A program made the translations under genes and the position numbers. From Bacteroides pyogenes (lineage in GTDB: Bacteria; Bacteroidota; Bacteroidia; Bacteroidales; Bacteroidaceae): a stretch of DNA of 64,000 bases. Positions 30,973-39,870 of this stretch are shown in pieces. Each line of letters opens with the position of its first letter. The stretch's first letter is position 1. The notes under the pieces are model-generated. The model was given only the letters and a program-made list of their open reading frames with translations, searched no databases and was not told where the DNA came from. The stretch lies in contig NZ_JACIDI010000002.1 in the NCBI RefSeq assembly GCF_014196225.1, positions 62,001 through 126,000 on the forward strand. The letters run 5' to 3'.

Positions 30973-31560
30973 TCATCGTCTTCCATCCTGCTTGCAACCC
31001 AGTAACTCTTCAATCACTTTCGGAAAATAGCGATGCTCCAGAGCATGCACCTTCTCCGCCACATCCTCGGCATTATCTCCCCGAAGTATGGGGCAGGCAG
31101 CCTGAAAAATCACATCCCCCTCATCATAGCGCTCATTTATATAATGTATAGTAATGCCGCTTTCCGTTTCACCGGCATCGACCACCGCCCGGTGCACTCT
31201 GTCGCCGTACATCCCTTTTCCGCCAAACTTCGGAAGAAGCGCCGGATGAATATTGATGATGCAATCGGGGAAAGCATTCAGCAACAGAACGGGTACTCGA
31301 AGAAGGAAACCGGCAAGCACCACGAAATCAACCTGATGAGCTTGCAACACAGCCAAAACTTCATCTCCAACTACCCAATCCTCTTTCGAGAATACATGCG
31401 AAGGAACTCCCAGACGATGAGCGCGTTCTAAAACATACGCATCAGGTTTGTTAGAGACTACCAGTGAAACCCGAATGGATTCACTCTTTTGAAAGTAACG
31501 GATAATATTCTCAGCATTTGTTCCGGAGCCGGAAGCGAAAATCGCGATATTTTTCTTCAT
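30973..31560 (-). CDS. purN: Phosphoribosylglycinamide formyltransferase
   Basis: A 195-residue GART enzyme that transfers a formyl group from 10-formyl-tetrahydrofolate to GAR in purine synthesis. Seen: the phosphate loop IAIFASGSGTNAENI at residues 5-19, the catalytic region NIHPALLPKFGGKGMYG (Asn and His) and the second catalytic region SGITIHYINERYDEGDVIFQ (Asp). The length matches E. coli PurN. It is divergent from acpP, a conserved Bacteroides neighbourhood. Confidence 0.96.
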   Translation of the reverse strand: MKKNIAIFASGSGTNAENIIRYFQKSESIRVSLVVSNKPDAYVLERAHRLGVPSHVFSKEDWVVGDEVLAVLQAHQVDFVVLAGFLLRVPVLLLNAFPDCIINIHPALLPKFGGKGMYGDRVHRAVVDAGETESGITIHYINERYDEGDVIFQAACPILRGDNAEDVAEKVHALEHRYFPKVIEELLGCKQDGRR

Positions 31561-31626
31561 AATAGGACGTTTTTATGCACAAAAAAGCAAAAAATGTGCA
31601 AAAGCCAGCATTTATTTGAGCAAAAA

Positions 31627-31658
31627 TTTGCGCAAAACGATAAATATTCATTCCTTTG
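31627..31658 (+). promoter_or_regulatory. Promoter of the acpP-fabF-rnc operon
   Basis: A TTTG -33 element (31627-31630) is followed after 20 bp by TTCCTTTG (31651-31658), one base off TAnnTTTG. The acpP ATG begins 52 bp downstream, behind an A/T-rich leader. Confidence 0.6.
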
Positions 31659-31709
31659 CACGGCAAAATTAAAGAAATAAAACTAATTATTAATTAAAAA
31701 CTTAAAGTT

Positions 31710-31946
31710 ATGTCTGAAATTGCATCAAGAGTAAAAGCGATTATCGTTGATAAATTAGGCGTAGAAGAATCAGAAGTTACCAACGAAGCAAGCTTCACTA
31801 ATGACTTGGGAGCAGATTCTCTTGACACTGTAGAACTTATCATGGAATTCGAGAAAGAATTCGGTATCTCTATCCCTGACGACCAAGCTGAAAAGATTGG
31901 CACTGTAGGTGATGCTGTATCTTACATCGAAGAACACGCTAAGTAA
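31710..31946 (+). CDS. acpP: Acyl carrier protein
   Basis: A 78-residue acidic helical protein. The phosphopantetheine attachment serine is Ser37 in [11 protein letters not shown]. It carries growing acyl chains for fatty-acid and lipid A synthesis. It is first in the operon with fabF (17 bp downstream) and rnc. Codon use is strongly biased compared with its neighbours, in keeping with high expression. Confidence 0.98.
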   Translation: MSEIASRVKAIIVDKLGVEESEVTNEASFTNDLGADSLDTVELIMEFEKEFGISIPDDQAEKIGTVGDAVSYIEEHAK

Positions 31947-31963
31947 TCATCGATTTCATTGAT

Positions 31964-33226
31964 ATGGAATTAAAAAGAGTAGTAGTAACAGGCCTTGGCG
32001 CCATTACTCCTGTTGGCAATGGAATTTCCGAATTTTGGGAAAATCTCGTGAACGGGGTTAGTGGAGCAGGGCCTATTACTCATTTCGACGCGTCGATGTT
32101 CAAGACCCGGTTCGCATGCGAAGTGAAAAATTTCGATGTGACGAAGTACATGGACCGCAAAGAGGCCAGAAAGATGGACTTGTACACTCACTACGCCATC
32201 GCTGTTGCCAAAGAAGCGGTAGAAGACTCCGGGCTTGACATTGAGAAAGAAGACTTAAACAGAATCGGCGTTATCTTTGGCGCCGGCATCGGCGGTATAC
32301 ATACATTCGAGGAGGAAGTAGGCAACTATTATACACATAAAGAGGCTGGACCGAAATTCAATCCGTTCTTTATCCCAAAAATGATTTCGGATATCGCAGC
32401 AGGACAGATTTCGATCATGTATGGTTTTCACGGACCGAACTACTCCGTAGCTTCAGCATGCGCCACCTCTACCAATGCCATTGCAGACGCTTTCAACCTT
32501 ATCCGTTTGGGTAAGGCGAACGTAATTGTATCCGGAGGTTCGGAAGCTGCCATCTTCCCGGCAGGCGTAGGTGGCTTCAACGCTATGCACGCCTTGTCCA
32601 CCCGCAATGACGATCCTGCCAAAGCCTCGCGTCCGTTCAGCGCAAGTCGCGACGGTTTCGTTATGGGCGAAGGCGGCGGATGTCTGATTCTTGAAGAGTT
32701 GGAACATGCCAAAGCCCGTGGCGCTAAAATTTATGCGGAAGTTGCCGGTGTAGGAATGTCGGCAGACGCACATCACCTCACAGCTTCTCATCCGGAAGGA
32801 CTGGGAGCCAAGCTTGTGATGACAAACGCATTGGAAGACGCCGGAATGAACCCGAAAGAAGTAGACTACATCAACGTACATGGTACGTCTACCCCTGTAG
32901 GAGATATTTCGGAGGCCAAAGCTATCAAGGATGTGTTCGGCGATCACGCGTATGAACTGAACATCAGTTCTACGAAGTCGATGACAGGACACTTGCTGGG
33001 CGCGGCCGGAGCAGTAGAGGCGATAGCAAGCATACTCGCCATCAAAGACGGTGTTGTTCCTCCGACTATCAACCACGAAGAAGGTGACAACGATGAAAAC
33101 ATCGACTATAAACTTAATTTCACGTTCAACAAAGCTCAAAAACGCGAAGTTAACGTTGCTTTGTCCAATACTTTTGGATTCGGTGGTCACAACGCATGCG
33201 TCATCTTCAAGAAATACGCAGACTAA
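31964..33226 (+). CDS. fabF: 3-oxoacyl-[acyl-carrier-protein] synthase II
   Basis: A 420-residue thiolase-fold condensing enzyme that extends acyl-ACP with malonyl-ACP. The catalytic triad is complete: Cys166 in VASACATSTNA, His306 in VHGTSTPVGD and His343 in SMTGHLLGAAG. The C-terminal NTFGFGGHNACVIF is characteristic. The size matches FabF. It is followed after 4 bp by rnc with a GTG start, so the two are translationally linked. Confidence 0.98.
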   Translation: MELKRVVVTGLGAITPVGNGISEFWENLVNGVSGAGPITHFDASMFKTRFACEVKNFDVTKYMDRKEARKMDLYTHYAIAVAKEAVEDSGLDIEKEDLNRIGVIFGAGIGGIHTFEEEVGNYYTHKEAGPKFNPFFIPKMISDIAAGQISIMYGFHGPNYSVASACATSTNAIADAFNLIRLGKANVIVSGGSEAAIFPAGVGGFNAMHALSTRNDDPAKASRPFSASRDGFVMGEGGGCLILEELEHAKARGAKIYAEVAGVGMSADAHHLTASHPEGLGAKLVMTNALEDAGMNPKEVDYINVHGTSTPVGDISEAKAIKDVFGDHAYELNISSTKSMTGHLLGAAGAVEAIASILAIKDGVVPPTINHEEGDNDENIDYKLNFTFNKAQKREVNVALSNTFGFGGHNACVIFKKYAD

Positions 33227-33230
33227 GACC

Positions 33231-34109
33231 GTGTTACGCAACCAAATAGATAAGATAAGGCTCCTGTTCCTCAAGGACAGAAAGTCTTATCTTTGTTTTT
33301 ATCGGATACTCGGCTTCTATCCGCACGATATTCGAATCTACGAGCAGGCGCTTCTCCATAAATCATCGGGCATCCGTTCCGAGAAAGGAAGGCTTCTGAA
33401 CAACGAGCGACTCGAGTTTTTGGGCGATGCCATTCTGGATGCCATCATCGGAGACATTGTCTACAAACGGTTCGATGGAAAGCGAGAAGGCTTCCTGACA
33501 AATACGCGCTCGAAAATCGTACAGCGCGAAACGCTGAACAAATTGGCGGTTCAAATCGGGCTGGATAAGCTCATCAAATACTCTTCGCGTTCTTCTTCCC
33601 ACAACAGCTATATGTATGGGAATGCTTTCGAGGCATTCATCGGGGCTATCTATTTGGACAGAGGATACAAGCACTGTAAACAGTTCATAGAAGAGCAAAT
33701 CATCGACCGCTATATTGATTTAGATAAGATATCGCGCAAAGAGGTGAACTTCAAATCGAAACTCATCGAATGGAGCCAAAAAAACAAAATGGAAGTCTCG
33801 TTCGAGCTGATCGAACAGTTTATTGATCACGACGGTAACCCTGTTTTCCAGACCGAAATCCATATTGAAGGGGTTTCGGCAGGAACAGGCACGGGATATT
33901 CTAAAAAAGAATCACAGCAGAATGCCGCCCAAATGGCTATAAAGAAAGTGAGAGATACTGTTTTCCTTTCGACCGTTCATGAAGCGAAGACACAGCGTGC
34001 AATGGCTACCGAGGCAACAACGTCTTCTCTATCAGCAGCGGAAAAAGCCGAAACCGATGAAGCAGGTGTTTCGCATAATCCTCTGCAGACAGAGCCGGTA
34101 AACGATTAA
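33231..34109 (+). CDS. rnc: Ribonuclease III with C-terminal tail
   Basis: A 292-residue double-strand-specific endoribonuclease for rRNA and mRNA processing. The signature NERLEFLGDAILD (residues 58-70) carries the catalytic acidic residues. The double-stranded RNA-binding domain spans about 165-240, with GTGYSKKESQQNAAQMA. The start is a GTG 4 bp after the fabF stop codon; the frame is open further upstream, but that part lies inside fabF. About 50 residues after the RNA-binding domain (rich in T, A, E, S) are an extension not seen in E. coli RNase III. Confidence 0.93.
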   Translation: MLRNQIDKIRLLFLKDRKSYLCFYRILGFYPHDIRIYEQALLHKSSGIRSEKGRLLNNERLEFLGDAILDAIIGDIVYKRFDGKREGFLTNTRSKIVQRETLNKLAVQIGLDKLIKYSSRSSSHNSYMYGNAFEAFIGAIYLDRGYKHCKQFIEEQIIDRYIDLDKISRKEVNFKSKLIEWSQKNKMEVSFELIEQFIDHDGNPVFQTEIHIEGVSAGTGTGYSKKESQQNAAQMAIKKVRDTVFLSTVHEAKTQRAMATEATTSSLSAAEKAETDEAGVSHNPLQTEPVND

Positions 34110-34254
34110 GTAAATAGGAATAGCTCCTTTTCGACAATACTGATAAAAAATCTACCGGACGACAAGCCAATAGTCAGAAAAAGCCTCATGCAAACCTGAG
34201 AAAGAAAACTATCCGTCTCCATCGTTCTTCATTAAGCCCATTTACAATTGCGAA

Positions 34255-35265
34255 TTATCCAAAGCAAATCCCCATTCGACGTCCTTGAATTACCAGATCG
34301 TGATCTTCGGTAACCAGCTTCAATTTACCTGCCACTTCTTCGAGAGGAATAGACGAAATCTCATTCCCTTTCAAAGCAATCATACGGCCGAACTCACCTT
34401 TGGCGATCAGTTCTGTGGCATGCCCTCCCATGCGAGTGGACAGATTACGATCGAAAGGCGTAGGCGAACCGCCCCGCTGGATATATCCAAGCACCGTTTC
34501 ACGGGTTTCAATACCGGTTTCATATTCTATTTCCTGTGCGATATAAGCTGCGGCACGTTTTCCCCTATCTGTCACAATACCTTCCGCCACCACTACGATG
34601 GAGTAAGGCTTTCCTTTTTTTAAGCGCTCTAAAATCGTGGCTCCTACATTCTTTATATTATAAGGAATTTCGGGAACAAGAATTACGTCTCCTCCGCCTG
34701 CCATTCCCGAATATAAGGCAATCCATCCGGCTTTATGCCCCATTACTTCGATTACCATTACCCGTTTGTGCGAACTGGCGGTAGAATGCAACCGATCAAT
34801 GGCATCGGTCGCAATCGTTACCGCAGAATCGAACCCGAAAGAGAAATCCGTTCCCCAAATATCATTATCAATAGTCTTGGGCACAGAAACGACATTCACT
34901 CCCAAAGCGGCAAATTTGGCGGCTGTCTTTTGCGTACCGTTTCCTCCGATACACACCAGACAGTCTAACCCCATCTCCCGTATATTCCTTACAATCAGAG
35001 CCGGTTTATCCACGTCAGATACAAGCCCGCCTTTTTTGAAAGGTTTCTCGCGTGACGTACCCAGCATGGTTCCTCCCAAGTTGAGCAAACCGGACATCGA
35101 TTTATCTGTAAAAACTTCCGTGTCTTTAGTCAGCAGACCCTGAAAGCCGCTGTGAATACCTATCACTTCCATTCCGTAATGGTGGATAGCCGTCTTGCAA
35201 ACACCACGGATAGTAGCATTAATGCCCGGACAATCTCCACCGGAAGTCAAGATTCCAATTCTCAT
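34255..35265 (-). CDS. pfkA: 6-phosphofructokinase
   Basis: A 336-residue glycolytic kinase that phosphorylates fructose 6-phosphate. GGDCPGIN (9-16) is the nucleotide loop, IGGNGTQ (106-112) lies at the phosphoryl-donor site, PKTIDND (129-135) holds the catalytic Asp, and VMGHKAGW binds substrate. It keeps Gly at the position that is Gly in ATP enzymes and Asp in pyrophosphate enzymes, but has Lys in PKTIDND, where classical ATP enzymes have Gly. This is the mixed group III pattern. It is probably ATP-dependent. Bacteroides usually carry several PFK paralogues. Confidence 0.93.
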   Translation of the reverse strand: MRIGILTSGGDCPGINATIRGVCKTAIHHYGMEVIGIHSGFQGLLTKDTEVFTDKSMSGLLNLGGTMLGTSREKPFKKGGLVSDVDKPALIVRNIREMGLDCLVCIGGNGTQKTAAKFAALGVNVVSVPKTIDNDIWGTDFSFGFDSAVTIATDAIDRLHSTASSHKRVMVIEVMGHKAGWIALYSGMAGGGDVILVPEIPYNIKNVGATILERLKKGKPYSIVVVAEGIVTDRGKRAAAYIAQEIEYETGIETRETVLGYIQRGGSPTPFDRNLSTRMGGHATELIAKGEFGRMIALKGNEISSIPLEEVAGKLKLVTEDHDLVIQGRRMGICFG

Positions 35266-35368
35266 AATCTTACCTTATTTTTAATCAATAACTTCTGAGT
35301 TCCTGCGAAAGTCGTCATTTTTAACGATTATTTCCGTCATAAAGATAGAAAAAAAAGATAAATAAGGC

Positions 35369-35376
35369 TACTTTTG
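35369..35376 (+). promoter_or_regulatory. Candidate -7 box for the GH3-type gene
   Basis: TACTTTTG, a perfect TAnnTTTG match, lies 31 bp upstream of the ATG. No TTTG is found at the usual -33 distance. Confidence 0.4.
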
Positions 35377-35407
35377 CACTCCTAAACATTATGATGATCA
35401 CACAGAA

Positions 35408-36925
35408 ATGAATATAACCAAGCTCATAAGCAGAATCTTCGATTCCCGCCTGAAACAAATAGACCTTTACAGTAGCTGCCCCGGTGAACTCCAACGCCAA
35501 GTATTAAGCAGGCTGACCGCACAAGCTGCACAAACGGAATGGGGGAAAAGATACGACTATGTTTCCATACGCGACTATGAAGACTTCAGAAACCGTCTCC
35601 CGATACAGACATACGAAGATATCAAACCCTACGTAGAGCGCCTCCGAGCGGGTGAGCAAAACCTGCTTTGGCCTTCGGAGATACGCTGGTTTGCCAAATC
35701 GTCGGGAACGACAAACGATAAAAGTAAATTTCTCCCGGTGAGCAAAGAGTCTTTGCAAGACACTCATTACAGAGGGGGTAAAGATGCCGTGGCTCTTTAT
35801 TTTCGAATCAATTCAGACAGCCGCCTGTTCTCGGGTAAAGGACTGATTCTGGGAGGGAGCCATAGTCCGAACCTCAGCTCGAATCACAGCTTGGTAGGCG
35901 ACCTTTCGGCTATCCTGATACAGAATGTCACACCATTGGTGAACCTGATCCGCATTCCGAACAAGAAGATAGCGCTAATGGACGAATGGGAAAGCAAGAT
36001 AGAAGCGATTGCAAACAGTACTGTCAGATCCAATGTGACAAATCTCTCGGGCGTTCCATCGTGGATGCTCGTGCTTATCAAACATATTCTGGAGAAAACC
36101 GGCAAGAGCACACTGGAAGAAGTATGGCCCAACCTCGAAGTATTCTTTCACGGCGGTGTAGCTTTCACACCTTATCGTGAACAGTACAAACAGGTCATCC
36201 GTTCGCCGAAAATGCATTATGTAGAAACTTACAACGCGTCCGAAGGATATTTCGGTACGCAGAACGATCTTTCCGACCCTTCGATGTTACTAATGATCGA
36301 CTACGGCGTTTTCTACGAATTCATCCCGCTCGAAGAAGTCGGCAAAGAGAACCCTCGGGCTTACTGTTTGGAAGAAGTGGAGTTGAACAAGAACTACGCA
36401 ATGGTGATTTCTACTTCATGCGGTTTATGGAGATACATGATAGGCGATACCGTCAAATTCACCTCCAAGAATCCTTATAAGTTTGTCATCACCGGAAGAA
36501 CCAAACATTTCATCAATGCCTTCGGCGAGGAGCTGATTGTAGACAATGCTGAAAAAGGGCTGGTAAAAGCCTGCGCTGCTACAGGCGCACAAGTCAGCGA
36601 GTATTCTGCAGCTCCTGTTTTTATGGACGAGAATGCCAAGTGTCGCCATCAGTGGCTGATTGAGTTTGCCAAAGCACCGGACTCGCTGGAAAAGTTTGCC
36701 GCTGTACTGGATGCCACCTTGAAAGAAGTGAACTCAGACTACGAAGCCAAGCGATGGAAAGACATCGCTCTTCAGCCGCTCGAAGTGATTGTGGCGCGCC
36801 CCAGACTGTTCCACGATTGGCTGGCACAGAAAGGCAAACTCGGCGGACAACACAAAATACCCCGCTTGAGCAATACCCGCGAATATATCGAAGAGATGCT
36901 TCCACTGAACAACCGTATTGATTAG
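35408..36925 (+). CDS. GH3 auxin-responsive-type acyl-adenylating enzyme
   Basis: A 505-residue cytoplasmic protein of the GH3 (JAR1-like) family within the adenylate-forming enzymes. Visible elements are the phosphate-binding loop KSSGTTNDKSKFLP, an acidic acceptor region ETYNASEGYFGTQND, and the GLWRYMIGDTVKF segment that binds the adenylate. Plant GH3 proteins conjugate amino acids to carboxylic acids. The substrates of Bacteroidota members are not known to me. The length is normal for the family. It stands alone between divergent pfkA and convergent zupT. Confidence 0.9.
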   Translation: MNITKLISRIFDSRLKQIDLYSSCPGELQRQVLSRLTAQAAQTEWGKRYDYVSIRDYEDFRNRLPIQTYEDIKPYVERLRAGEQNLLWPSEIRWFAKSSGTTNDKSKFLPVSKESLQDTHYRGGKDAVALYFRINSDSRLFSGKGLILGGSHSPNLSSNHSLVGDLSAILIQNVTPLVNLIRIPNKKIALMDEWESKIEAIANSTVRSNVTNLSGVPSWMLVLIKHILEKTGKSTLEEVWPNLEVFFHGGVAFTPYREQYKQVIRSPKMHYVETYNASEGYFGTQNDLSDPSMLLMIDYGVFYEFIPLEEVGKENPRAYCLEEVELNKNYAMVISTSCGLWRYMIGDTVKFTSKNPYKFVITGRTKHFINAFGEELIVDNAEKGLVKACAATGAQVSEYSAAPVFMDENAKCRHQWLIEFAKAPDSLEKFAAVLDATLKEVNSDYEAKRWKDIALQPLEVIVARPRLFHDWLAQKGKLGGQHKIPRLSNTREYIEEMLPLNNRID

Positions 36926-36997
36926 CAAAAAGAACTCAATGCGTTGACATCGGGCGTCCCATACACCAGTTGTTTGCTAATAATAGCAGACCGTTTT

Positions 36998-37825
36998 TTA
37001 AACAAACAGAATAAGGCTAAAAGCCATTACGGCCATTCCCGCTACCAGTCCATACACAGCATGATGATGTTTACCGTATTCTTCGGCAGCGGGTAGAAGT
37101 TCGTCGAACGAAATAAACACCATCACACCCGCTATGGCAGCAAATATAAGACCGAAAGCCTCATCGGTAAGCCATGGAGCTAACAGGAAATAACCGACAA
37201 GCGCCCCCAACGGCTCGGTAAGCCCCGAAAGGAAAGAAAGCCAAAAAGCGCGGCGACGGCTTCCGGTGGCATAGAAAACAGGCACAGATACGGAAATTCC
37301 CTCCGGAATATTATGTATAGCAATGGCTATAGCGATAGGAATGGCAATGCTCACATCCTTCAGTCCCGCAAGGAAAGTAACCATACCCTCTGGGAAATTA
37401 TGAATCGCCAATATCAGCGCAGTTACCATACCCACGCGAAGCAATCTCGGATTGTGTTCTGGCGTTTCCTTTACACCGGAAGATGACTCATCGACCATTT
37501 CTTCCACCTTATGCATCTCGTGCGGATTTTCCTGTTCCGGAACAAAACGGTCGATAAGCATTATAAAGGCTATACCACCAAAAAATGAGAGGGTAGCGTA
37601 GAGCGTCCCTTGTTTCACACCATACAAGTCAGTGAGAGAACTCACCGCAGCAGGCAATAGATCGACAAACGACACATACGCCATCACCCCGGCCGAAAAA
37701 CCTAATGAAACGGAAAGGAACGAGGTATTAGTACGCCGTGCGAAAAAAGCGATAGCGCTGCCTATACCTGTAGAAAGTCCGGCGAAAAGAGTCAGAAGAA
37801 ATGCGATCAATACAGATTGTTCCAT
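36998..37825 (-). CDS. zupT: ZupT-type zinc/divalent metal importer
   Basis: A 275-residue ZIP-family inner-membrane transporter with eight predicted helices. The two metal-site motifs are present: AIHNFPEGM in helix 4 and AIHNIPEGIS in helix 5. A cytoplasmic loop rich in acidic residues and His (ENPHEMHKVEEMVDESS) lies between helices 3 and 4. ZupT imports Zn and also Fe, Mn or Co. The ATG at 37823-37825 begins the first helix; the longer frame starts upstream of the promoter box. Confidence 0.92.
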   Translation of the reverse strand: MEQSVLIAFLLTLFAGLSTGIGSAIAFFARRTNTSFLSVSLGFSAGVMAYVSFVDLLPAAVSSLTDLYGVKQGTLYATLSFFGGIAFIMLIDRFVPEQENPHEMHKVEEMVDESSSGVKETPEHNPRLLRVGMVTALILAIHNFPEGMVTFLAGLKDVSIAIPIAIAIAIHNIPEGISVSVPVFYATGSRRRAFWLSFLSGLTEPLGALVGYFLLAPWLTDEAFGLIFAAIAGVMVFISFDELLPAAEEYGKHHHAVYGLVAGMAVMAFSLILFV

Positions 37826-37857
37826 ACTATGTCTCCCATAATTAATAATTTGCCCTA

Positions 37858-37865
37858 CAAAGGTA
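37858..37865 (-). promoter_or_regulatory. Bacteroides -7 box for zupT
   Basis: TACCTTTG on the minus strand, 32 bp before the preferred zupT ATG, matches TAnnTTTG exactly. About 20 bp upstream is TTGC, a weak -33. Confidence 0.5.
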
Positions 37866-38075
37866 AAATGATAGACAGACATTTGCAATACCTAAAAGGA
37901 ATGTTTTTTAACGATTCTTTTCGGGTTGATAAATGACTGCGCTCACTTTATTATTCAAATTAAGATCGCCCCCTTTAATGAAAACAGAACATGCGCTTCA
38001 TTAGCAAGACAACCCGAAGGGATGCGGTAAGGGCTACCGCTACTGTAAAGAAATGGCATATTTCTCAGTCAATCC

Positions 38076-39794
38076 CTAACAGTTCTTTACCATTGCGGCA
38101 AACTCACCATGACGAGCAAGCAGTTCCAACGGTGTATCCTGTTCGGCCACACACCCATCTTTCAACACCACAATCTTGTGCGCATTGGCCACCGTACGCA
38201 TCCGGTGGGCAATGATAAGCACCGTTTTATTTTTCACCAGCACAGAAAGAGCTACCTGTATCTTGCTTTCATTCTCCACATCGAGGCTGGCGGTAGCTTC
38301 ATCGAGCAATACTACGGGAGCATCTTTCAGCAATGCCCGTGCTATGGATATGCGTTGCCGCTCGCCTCCGGAAAGAGTTTCTCCGTTTTCCCCTATCAAG
38401 GTGTCATATCCTTCGGGCAACTTGCCGATAAACTCGCCGCATTGGGCCTGCTCTGCCGCCCACTTCACTTCTTCGTCGGTGGCGTCTTTCTTCCCGATGC
38501 GGATATTATCGGCAATGGTGGCGTTGAACAGCACGACGTCCTGAAAAACGATTGAGAAATTCTTCAGCAAAGCTTCCGGATCGATTTCCGAAATATCCTG
38601 TCCGCCAAGAGTTATCTTTCCGCTGTCCACATCCCAAAAACGGGCGGCAAGCTTGGCACAGGTTGTCTTCCCCCCGCCCGAAGGGCCTACCAAAGCCGTC
38701 ACTTCACCCTGACGGGCTGTAAAAGAGACATCGCAGAGCACCTGCTTCCCTGCTTCGTAAGAGAAGTTCACTCCTTCGAATACGATATCGTAATTATCTA
38801 TCTTGCATTGTGTTCTCCCCTGCTGAACAGGCATGCCCTCTATCTCTCGCATCCGGTTGATACGCACGTCGAGGAAAGACAGGATTGCCAGATTGTTGAA
38901 TACCTCCATCAAAGGATTGTAAATGGCGGAAGAAATCATGAGGAATATCAGGTAAGAGAACATGGACACTTCTCCGACCGAAAGCAAGTAAGCGCCTACG
39001 CCGATGACTGTAGGCAGACCGAGTTTGAGCAGGATGTACGCTCCGTTGAGCAATACGCCTATCAACAATTCTCCGCGTATAAGCCCATTTTCAAAAACAC
39101 GGAGTACGGCATCAAACCTGTCGAGATACGCCCGTTCGCCATTATAGGCTTTAATCTCCTGAATCTGCTCAAGCCCTTCCTGAATCTGCTCGGTGACACC
39201 GCGCTTCACAACATAATGCGCGGCAAAAGACTTGTTCATCGCTTTCTTGGAAAAGAAGATAAGCAAAGCCGCCACCGGAGCCACCCAAAACAGGGCAAGA
39301 GCCAACCGCCAGTCGTAGAAAAACAGACCGGTGGCAATCAATACGCTTATCACCGAAGCGAAAAGCTGCGGAACGGCATGAGAGAAAAGTCGCTCAAGGG
39401 CAGTACAATCTTCCATCACGGTGGAAGTGAGGTCGGAAAGATTCTTCTCGCCGAAGAAAGCCAGAGGCAACTTACGCAGCTTTTCGGCCACGGAGATACG
39501 CAGATTGGCACTTTCGGTATACACCTTGGTGTAGGTAGCCGTATACTGAAACAGGGAGATTATGTAAATCACCGCCATAAAGACGAGGCCCACCGCCACA
39601 TAGTACCAAAAGCCGTTGGATACGGAAGCTCCGGGACTCATCACCGGACGGAGATATTCCGTAAGGAACAGGAAAACAAAAACGGCGGGCAGCAGCATAG
39701 CGATGTTGAGCAGCGTAGTCAACAAGATGCTGCCGAGAAAAGACTTCGCTCCTTTTTCGGATAAGGCGAAGCGGTTCTGAAAATATTTTATCAT
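38076..39794 (-). CDS. ABC transporter, fused permease-ATPase (second of pair)
   Basis: A 572-residue half-transporter with six N-terminal membrane helices and a C-terminal ATPase. Walker A is GPSGGGKTT, the signature is LSGGERQRISIARALL, and Walker B with its catalytic Glu is VVLLDEATASLD. It is coded 76 bp after the other half and would form a heterodimer with it. The fold is that of type IV exporters such as MsbA, although some pairs of this kind (YbtPQ, IrtAB) import siderophores. It has no lipid- or peptide-specific signature. Confidence 0.9.
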   Translation of the reverse strand: MIKYFQNRFALSEKGAKSFLGSILLTTLLNIAMLLPAVFVFLFLTEYLRPVMSPGASVSNGFWYYVAVGLVFMAVIYIISLFQYTATYTKVYTESANLRISVAEKLRKLPLAFFGEKNLSDLTSTVMEDCTALERLFSHAVPQLFASVISVLIATGLFFYDWRLALALFWVAPVAALLIFFSKKAMNKSFAAHYVVKRGVTEQIQEGLEQIQEIKAYNGERAYLDRFDAVLRVFENGLIRGELLIGVLLNGAYILLKLGLPTVIGVGAYLLSVGEVSMFSYLIFLMISSAIYNPLMEVFNNLAILSFLDVRINRMREIEGMPVQQGRTQCKIDNYDIVFEGVNFSYEAGKQVLCDVSFTARQGEVTALVGPSGGGKTTCAKLAARFWDVDSGKITLGGQDISEIDPEALLKNFSIVFQDVVLFNATIADNIRIGKKDATDEEVKWAAEQAQCGEFIGKLPEGYDTLIGENGETLSGGERQRISIARALLKDAPVVLLDEATASLDVENESKIQVALSVLVKNKTVLIIAHRMRTVANAHKIVVLKDGCVAEQDTPLELLARHGEFAAMVKNC

Positions 39795-39870
39795 CTCATT
39801 GTTTTTTTAGTAAATAATACATCAATCACAATATCGCGGATTCATTTCGGACAAATTCCGCCCCAATGAA

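Noticed and set aside
33051..33230. Longer RNase III frame beginning inside fabF
   Set aside because: The family begins at LRNQIDKIR, coded right after the GTG at 33231; the upstream part is fabF read in another frame.
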